This document shows positions 13,250-16,347 of a stretch of DNA of 16,347 nt, one piece after another. A program made the translations under genes and the position numbers. Origin of the DNA: an uncultured Christensenellaceae bacterium. Lineage in GTDB: Bacteria > Bacillota > Clostridia > Christensenellales > Pumilibacteraceae. The stretch lies in the NCBI GenBank assembly GCA_910588315.1, contig CAJUQF010000039.1, positions 1 to 16,347 of the forward strand. The letters are read 5' to 3'. The notes beneath the pieces are model-generated. The model did no database searches. It saw nothing but the letters and a program-made list of their open reading frames with translations, and was not told where the DNA came from. Each line of letters opens with the position of its first letter. The first letter of the stretch is position 1.

Positions 13250-14911
13250 TTAGAATTTTTTCTTTAACACGGCGCCGAGCGCTGCGGTCGTGACGAGATT
13301 GCGGTATCTGAGCAGCCATCCGTCTACGTCCGAATCTTTGGGACGGAGTTTCTTTTGACGTGCCTGCAATTCTTTTGCGGGAACTTCGAGCGAAAGCCGT
13401 CCGCCCGGTATGTCTATTTTTATTATGTCGCCGTCCTTGACGAGCGCGATCTTGCCGCCTTCCGACGCTTCGGGGCAGACGTGACCTATGGCTACGCCGC
13501 ACGTCTCGCCGGTGAATCTGCCGTCGGTTACGAGCGCTACGTCCTTGTCGAGTCCCATGCCTATAAGCGCGGAAGTGGGCGAGAGCATTTCTCGCATGCC
13601 CGGACCGCCGGACGGCCCTTCGTATCGGATCACGACAACGTCGCCTTTTTTGATCTTACCGGAGTAGATCGCCGCGACGGCGTCCTCTTCGTTGTCGAAA
13701 CACTTGGCTTTGCCGCTGAACGCGAGCATGCTCTTATCGAGCGCGGCGCGTTTTACGACGGCGCCGTCCTCTGCGAGATTGCCTTTGAGTACGGTTATGC
13801 CGCCTTTATTGGATATCGGCGAGTCTATTTTGTGTATGACGTTTTCGTCTTTGACATGTGCATGTTCGTACGCGTCTGCGAGCGCAGAGCCGGAAACCGT
13901 ATATGCCGAGCCGTCGATGAGATTGCGTTTTGCCAGCTCGTGAAGCACGGCGGGAATACCGCCGGCGCGCCCCAAGTCATCCATATCGGTTTCGCAGGAC
14001 GGCGAGAGTTTGCACAGAGTGGGGGTCTCGTCGGATATCTTTTTGACGGTTTCGAGATCGAGCGCGATATTGCATTCCGCGGCTATTGCGGTAAGGTGCA
14101 ATACCGTATTCGTGCTTGCGCCAAGCGCCATGTCGAGAGTGAACGCGTTTGTGAACGCGCGTTTCGTCATTATCATGCGCGGGGTTATTGCGTCGCGCAC
14201 GAGATCGCAGATCTTAAGTCCCGTCTTTTTCGCAATTCGTATACGCTCGCCGCCGTTTGCCATGGCGGTACCGTTGTACGCAAGCGACATGCCGAGCGCT
14301 TCGCAGAGACAGTTTATGGAGTTGGCGGTGTAAAGCCCGTTGCTGCTGCCGCAGCCGGGGCAGGCGACGTTTTCGAGCGCGGTGAGTTCGTCGAGCGACA
14401 TCGAGCCGTTCTTGACGGCGGCTACGCCCTCGAATACGGACGAGAGTCCGACTTTCTTGCCTTTAAACGAGCCGCTTGCCATCGGTCCGCTCGCAACGAA
14501 TATCGACGGGATATTGGCGCGTGCCGCGCCCATAAGCATGCCGGCGACCGTGTTGTCGCTTCCGGACACGAAAACCGCGCCGTCGAATGCGTGACCTATA
14601 AGCATGGTCTCCACACCGTCGGCAATAAGTTCGCGCGAGGGGAGCGCGTATTTATTGCCTGCGTGTCCCATGGCGATGCCGTCGCAAACGCCTATGGACG
14701 GTACGACTATCGGAACGCCGCCGCCCGCGTATACGCCGGCTTTTATCGCGTCGACTATACCGTCCAGATGCTTGTGACCCGGCACTATTTCCGACTTGGC
14801 GGAGACGATCGCGATAAGCGGTTTTTTAAGCTCGTCGTCGGTAAGCCCCAAAGCTTTAAACAGCGCGCGCTGCGGCGCTTTTTCGTATCCCGAATAAAGT
14901 TCTTGTGACAT
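13250..14911 (-). CDS. IlvD/Edd-family dehydratase homologue lacking Fe-S ligands
   Basis: The 553-residue protein aligns along its full length with dihydroxy-acid dehydratase: IVPGHKHLD, GVCDGIAMGHAG, YALPSRELIADGVE, SSVFEGV, YTANSINCLCEALG, VVVIRYEGPSGGPGM, IGHVCPEASEGG. IlvD makes the 2-keto acids in valine, leucine and isoleucine synthesis using an Fe-S cluster and Mg. Here the key residues differ. The NCDK motif is G-S118-D-N120, so cluster Cys and carbamylated Lys are both lost. CPTCGSC is CPGCGS-S190, so the second cluster Cys is lost. The GRFSG catalytic Ser is Thr467. The Mg-binding acidic residues (DG in CDGI, Asp119, Glu in VFEGV, Glu in MREML) remain. It may be a divergent enzyme with another cofactor or substrate, or inactive. 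The start has AAAGGA upstream and a consensus promoter. No other ilv gene is nearby. Confidence 0.88.
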   Translation of the reverse strand: MSQELYSGYEKAPQRALFKALGLTDDELKKPLIAIVSAKSEIVPGHKHLDGIVDAIKAGVYAGGGVPIVVPSIGVCDGIAMGHAGNKYALPSRELIADGVETMLIGHAFDGAVFVSGSDNTVAGMLMGAARANIPSIFVASGPMASGSFKGKKVGLSSVFEGVAAVKNGSMSLDELTALENVACPGCGSSNGLYTANSINCLCEALGMSLAYNGTAMANGGERIRIAKKTGLKICDLVRDAITPRMIMTKRAFTNAFTLDMALGASTNTVLHLTAIAAECNIALDLETVKKISDETPTLCKLSPSCETDMDDLGRAGGIPAVLHELAKRNLIDGSAYTVSGSALADAYEHAHVKDENVIHKIDSPISNKGGITVLKGNLAEDGAVVKRAALDKSMLAFSGKAKCFDNEEDAVAAIYSGKIKKGDVVVIRYEGPSGGPGMREMLSPTSALIGMGLDKDVALVTDGRFTGETCGVAIGHVCPEASEGGKIALVKDGDIIKIDIPGGRLSLEVPAKELQARQKKLRPKDSDVDGWLLRYRNLVTTAALGAVLKKKF

Positions 14912-14945
14912 GTTTTATCCTTTCGATTTGATTATATTTTGAAAT

Positions 14946-14975
14946 ATTATATCATGAAAATATTCCGTTTGTCAA
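14946..14975 (-). promoter_or_regulatory. Promoter of the IlvD-like gene
   Basis: On the minus strand, a perfect TTGACA (14975-14970) and perfect TATAAT (14951-14946) are separated by 18 bp. Transcription would start near 14939, leaving a leader of about 28 nt that carries AAAGGA. This is too short for a T-box or leader peptide, unlike many branched-chain amino acid operons. Confidence 0.85.
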
Positions 14976-14984
14976 TTTTTATGC

Positions 14985-15020
14985 AATAAAAAGAGTCGTA
15001 ATAACACAATTACGACCCTT
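14985..15020 (-). terminator. Terminator of the small membrane-protein gene
   Basis: Read on the minus strand, GTCGTAAT pairs with ATTACGAC (15016-15009 with 15002-14995), extended by AAG/CTT beyond one mismatch. A CTTTTTATT run follows. It lies just after the stop of the gene at 15048 and before the IlvD promoter. Confidence 0.8.
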
Positions 15021-15047
15021 AAAACCGTGAATTTTATGGTTTTTTTA

Positions 15048-15365
15048 TCAACCGAGCAGCGGTATACCGAATTTTCCGAAGAAGTTTTCGTAAACTGCCG
15101 GGACTTGAACGGCTATCGCGCTTGCGATAAGGAACAGCGCAAGACCGATAAACACGATGCGTAGTATCCAGCTTTCCGTCCAGCATAGGGCGTTGTACAA
15201 CACGACCAAATACATAAGACACAGCACTACCGTACGTGTTATCGACATCGCTTTGATGACAGTCTCGCCGACGGAAGAGTACATCATTATCCAGCTTATG
15301 ATCCATAGCGCGGCGTATGTCACAAGGATGATAACGGACAGGGTCCAGTCGAGTTTTTTCTTCAT
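15048..15365 (-). CDS. Small three-helix membrane protein, unknown function
   Basis: The protein has 105 residues. After the basic MKKK start there are three hydrophobic segments at about 8-29 (LSVIILVTYAALWIISWIMM), 42-61 (ITRTVVLCLMYLVVLYNALC) and 65-92 (SWILRIVFIGLALFLIASAI), ending with a short VYENFFGKFGIPLLG tail. The N-terminal basic residues suggest the N-terminus is inside the cell. The start is supported by GGAGG seven nt upstream (CGGAGGCAAAAT-ATG). A TATAAT hexamer reads on the minus strand at 15395-15400, but no good -35 was found. I do not recognise the family. It has its own terminator, so it is probably a single-gene transcript, divergent from the thioesterase. Confidence 0.8.
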   Translation of the reverse strand: MKKKLDWTLSVIILVTYAALWIISWIMMYSSVGETVIKAMSITRTVVLCLMYLVVLYNALCWTESWILRIVFIGLALFLIASAIAVQVPAVYENFFGKFGIPLLG

Positions 15366-15490
15366 ATTTTGCCTCCGATGTTTTTTACAATTTAATTATA
15401 TACCGTCAATCTTAAAGATAAATATAAAGAAGATTAGAAAATGATTAAATTTTGTATTGCGTCGGATATCGAGCTTTATCGGTCGATCGT

Positions 15491-15519
15491 TTGACATTTT
15501 TTGTTTTAAATTATATAAT
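15491..15519 (+). promoter_or_regulatory. Consensus promoter of the thioesterase gene
   Basis: TTGACA (15491-15496), a 17-bp spacer and TATAAT (15514-15519) form a perfect sigma-A consensus. The transcript should begin near 15526, giving a short leader with GGAG at 15539-15542. Confidence 0.92.
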
Positions 15520-15549
15520 TAACTCAGATAACAAAAACGGAGCTTGATG

Positions 15550-16041
15550 ATGAAAGTAGTTTCCAAACAGAATAATTCGCATATGTGTTTGATTTGCGGG
15601 CTTGACAATACGGCAGGCGTTCGCGCGTCGTTTTACAACATGGAGGACGGCTCGGTCGGCGGGCTGTTTACTTTCCGCCCGGAACATCAGAGCTATCCGG
15701 GCAGGGTACACGGCGGCATGCTCGCCACCATGATCGACGAACTTGCGGGCAGGGTGCTTTGGGTGGACGAACCCGATAAGATCGGCGTTACCATGGATAT
15801 AGAGGTGAAATACCGTAAGCCCGTGCCGTACGATACGCCGCTGAAAGGCCGTGGGCAGTATGTGCAAAAGCTTTCGCGCGCATACTCTGCGAAGTGCGAG
15901 ATTATGGATATGGACGGCAACGTATTGGCGGAAGGCATAGCCAAATATTTGATCATGCCCGCCGAAAAGATAACGGACGCATCGCTCGGCGAAGAACTCG
16001 ATTACAATATTCCCGACGACGTTACGGAGATAGCGTTTTAA
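15550..16041 (+). CDS. PaaI-type hotdog-fold thioesterase
   Basis: The protein has 163 residues. The hotdog fold is recognised by HMCLICGLDN near the start, then VHGGMLATMIDELAG with the HGG motif at 54-56 and a probable catalytic acid at Asp63, and the strand VTMDIEVKYRKPVP. PaaI/YbgC-like enzymes hydrolyse acyl-CoA thioesters, often phenylacetyl-, long-chain or salvage acyl-CoAs; the substrate cannot be read from the sequence. The start is one of three adjacent codons (TTG 15544, ATG 15547, ATG 15550). GGAG at 15539-15542 is 7 nt from 15550 but only 4 from 15547, so 15550 is preferred. It has a consensus promoter of its own, which suggests strong constitutive expression, and no partner gene is visible before the repeat block. 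Confidence 0.9.
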   Translation: MKVVSKQNNSHMCLICGLDNTAGVRASFYNMEDGSVGGLFTFRPEHQSYPGRVHGGMLATMIDELAGRVLWVDEPDKIGVTMDIEVKYRKPVPYDTPLKGRGQYVQKLSRAYSAKCEIMDMDGNVLAEGIAKYLIMPAEKITDASLGEELDYNIPDDVTEIAF

Positions 16042-16120
16042 CTGTGTCGATTCGAGAAGATAAGGGGATAAATATACGATATTTACGTTACAATAATACG
16101 CGGTACGCCGTGGCGTCACA

Positions 16121-16347
16121 CCATACGAATCGACGCAGTGTAATTGCTTTACTGTGGAAGCGGTACGCGTGGGTCTGCCTGCCCAACGAATTACGCAATG
16201 AAATTGCTTACCGTAAAGCAATAGCATAAAGATGTTTGTAGGGAGCTTTAGACCTCCATGCGCTCCGCATGTAGCAATGCAATAATCCGAGAAGCGGCAG
16301 GCAAGAGTCTGCCTGCCCTACGAATTACACAACATAAATGCTTTACG
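16121..16347 (+). repeat. Block of three MITE-like repeat copies
   Basis: A degraded 3' tail (CCATACGAAT...GTAATTGCTTT, 16121-16150) is followed by a 5'-truncated copy (about 16151-16219) with a CCCAACGAA end at 16182-16190. A full copy then begins with TTTGTAGGG at 16235 and has CCCTACGAA at 16316-16324 (90-bp core). Its tail runs to the window edge. The stretch 16042-16120 between the thioesterase stop and this block holds no gene or clear terminator that I can see. Confidence 0.78.

Noticed and set aside
13355..14908. 517-residue plus-strand ORF
   Set aside because: It is exactly antisense to the IlvD-like gene, which has full-length homology, a ribosome binding site and a promoter. The antisense frame stays open because of codon bias.
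14912..14945. T-box or leader attenuator before the IlvD-like gene
   Set aside because: The leader from the predicted transcript start is only about 28 nt, too short for either element.

Overview
This window looks like chromosomal DNA of an anaerobic, probably spore-forming Clostridia-type Firmicute, plausibly an uncultured gut lineage such as Christensenellales. The basis is the Gram-positive style of the signals: AGGAG-type ribosome binding sites, TTGACA/TATAAT promoters, lipoprotein signal peptides, a cluster of Spo0A-box heptamers, and Clostridia-like short intergenic repeats. The lineage is inferred from style; no rRNA or other marker gene is present. No tRNA, rRNA, CRISPR array, transposase or phage gene was seen.

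Layout. (1) 1-4581 (+): the end of a secreted-glycan operon. It holds a 5'-truncated protein with two copies of a ~150-residue domain around an X2/Ig-like module, a secreted ConA/LamG-like protein with a FIVAR-like tail, and a GH36-type alpha-galactosidase lipoprotein. A strong terminator follows. (2) 4650-5140: an intergenic block of MITE-like repeats with TTCGTAGGG/CCCTACGAA ends, plus a second hairpin repeat. (3) 5174-6776: a small Cys-containing ORF (-), an ArsR-family regulator (+) and uracil-DNA glycosylase ung (+). (4) 6839-7311: terminator, more repeats, then five exact Spo0A-box heptamers within 103 bp, partly arranged as three 34-bp tandem units, upstream of a sigma-A-type promoter. 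(5) 7312-12848 (+): a four-ORF cell-surface cluster. It encodes a membrane-anchored HtrA-like serine protease, a transglutaminase-like lipoprotein, a collagen-like (24 Gly-X-Y triplets) lipoprotein, and a large two-ConA-domain protein ending in an SGNH-hydrolase fold whose catalytic residues are replaced. (6) 12890-15365 (-): a bidirectional terminator, an acyl carrier protein, an IlvD/Edd-family dehydratase homologue lacking the expected Fe-S cysteines, and a three-helix membrane protein. (7) 15491-16347 (+): a consensus promoter, a PaaI-type hotdog thioesterase, and a further repeat block running off the window.

The most interesting part is region 5. A putative Spo0A-responsive control region precedes genes for a protease, a transglutaminase-like enzyme, a Lys/Gln-rich collagen-like lipoprotein and a pseudo-hydrolase adhesin-like protein. 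This suggests a developmentally controlled surface-assembly module. The last two ORFs are in the same frame, separated only by one TAA codon plus four codons, and the second has neither a ribosome binding site nor a signal peptide, so they may be one interrupted or read-through gene. The second notable item is the IlvD homologue, which retains the probable Mg-binding acidic residues but replaces both Fe-S ligand cysteines, the carbamylated lysine and the catalytic serine.
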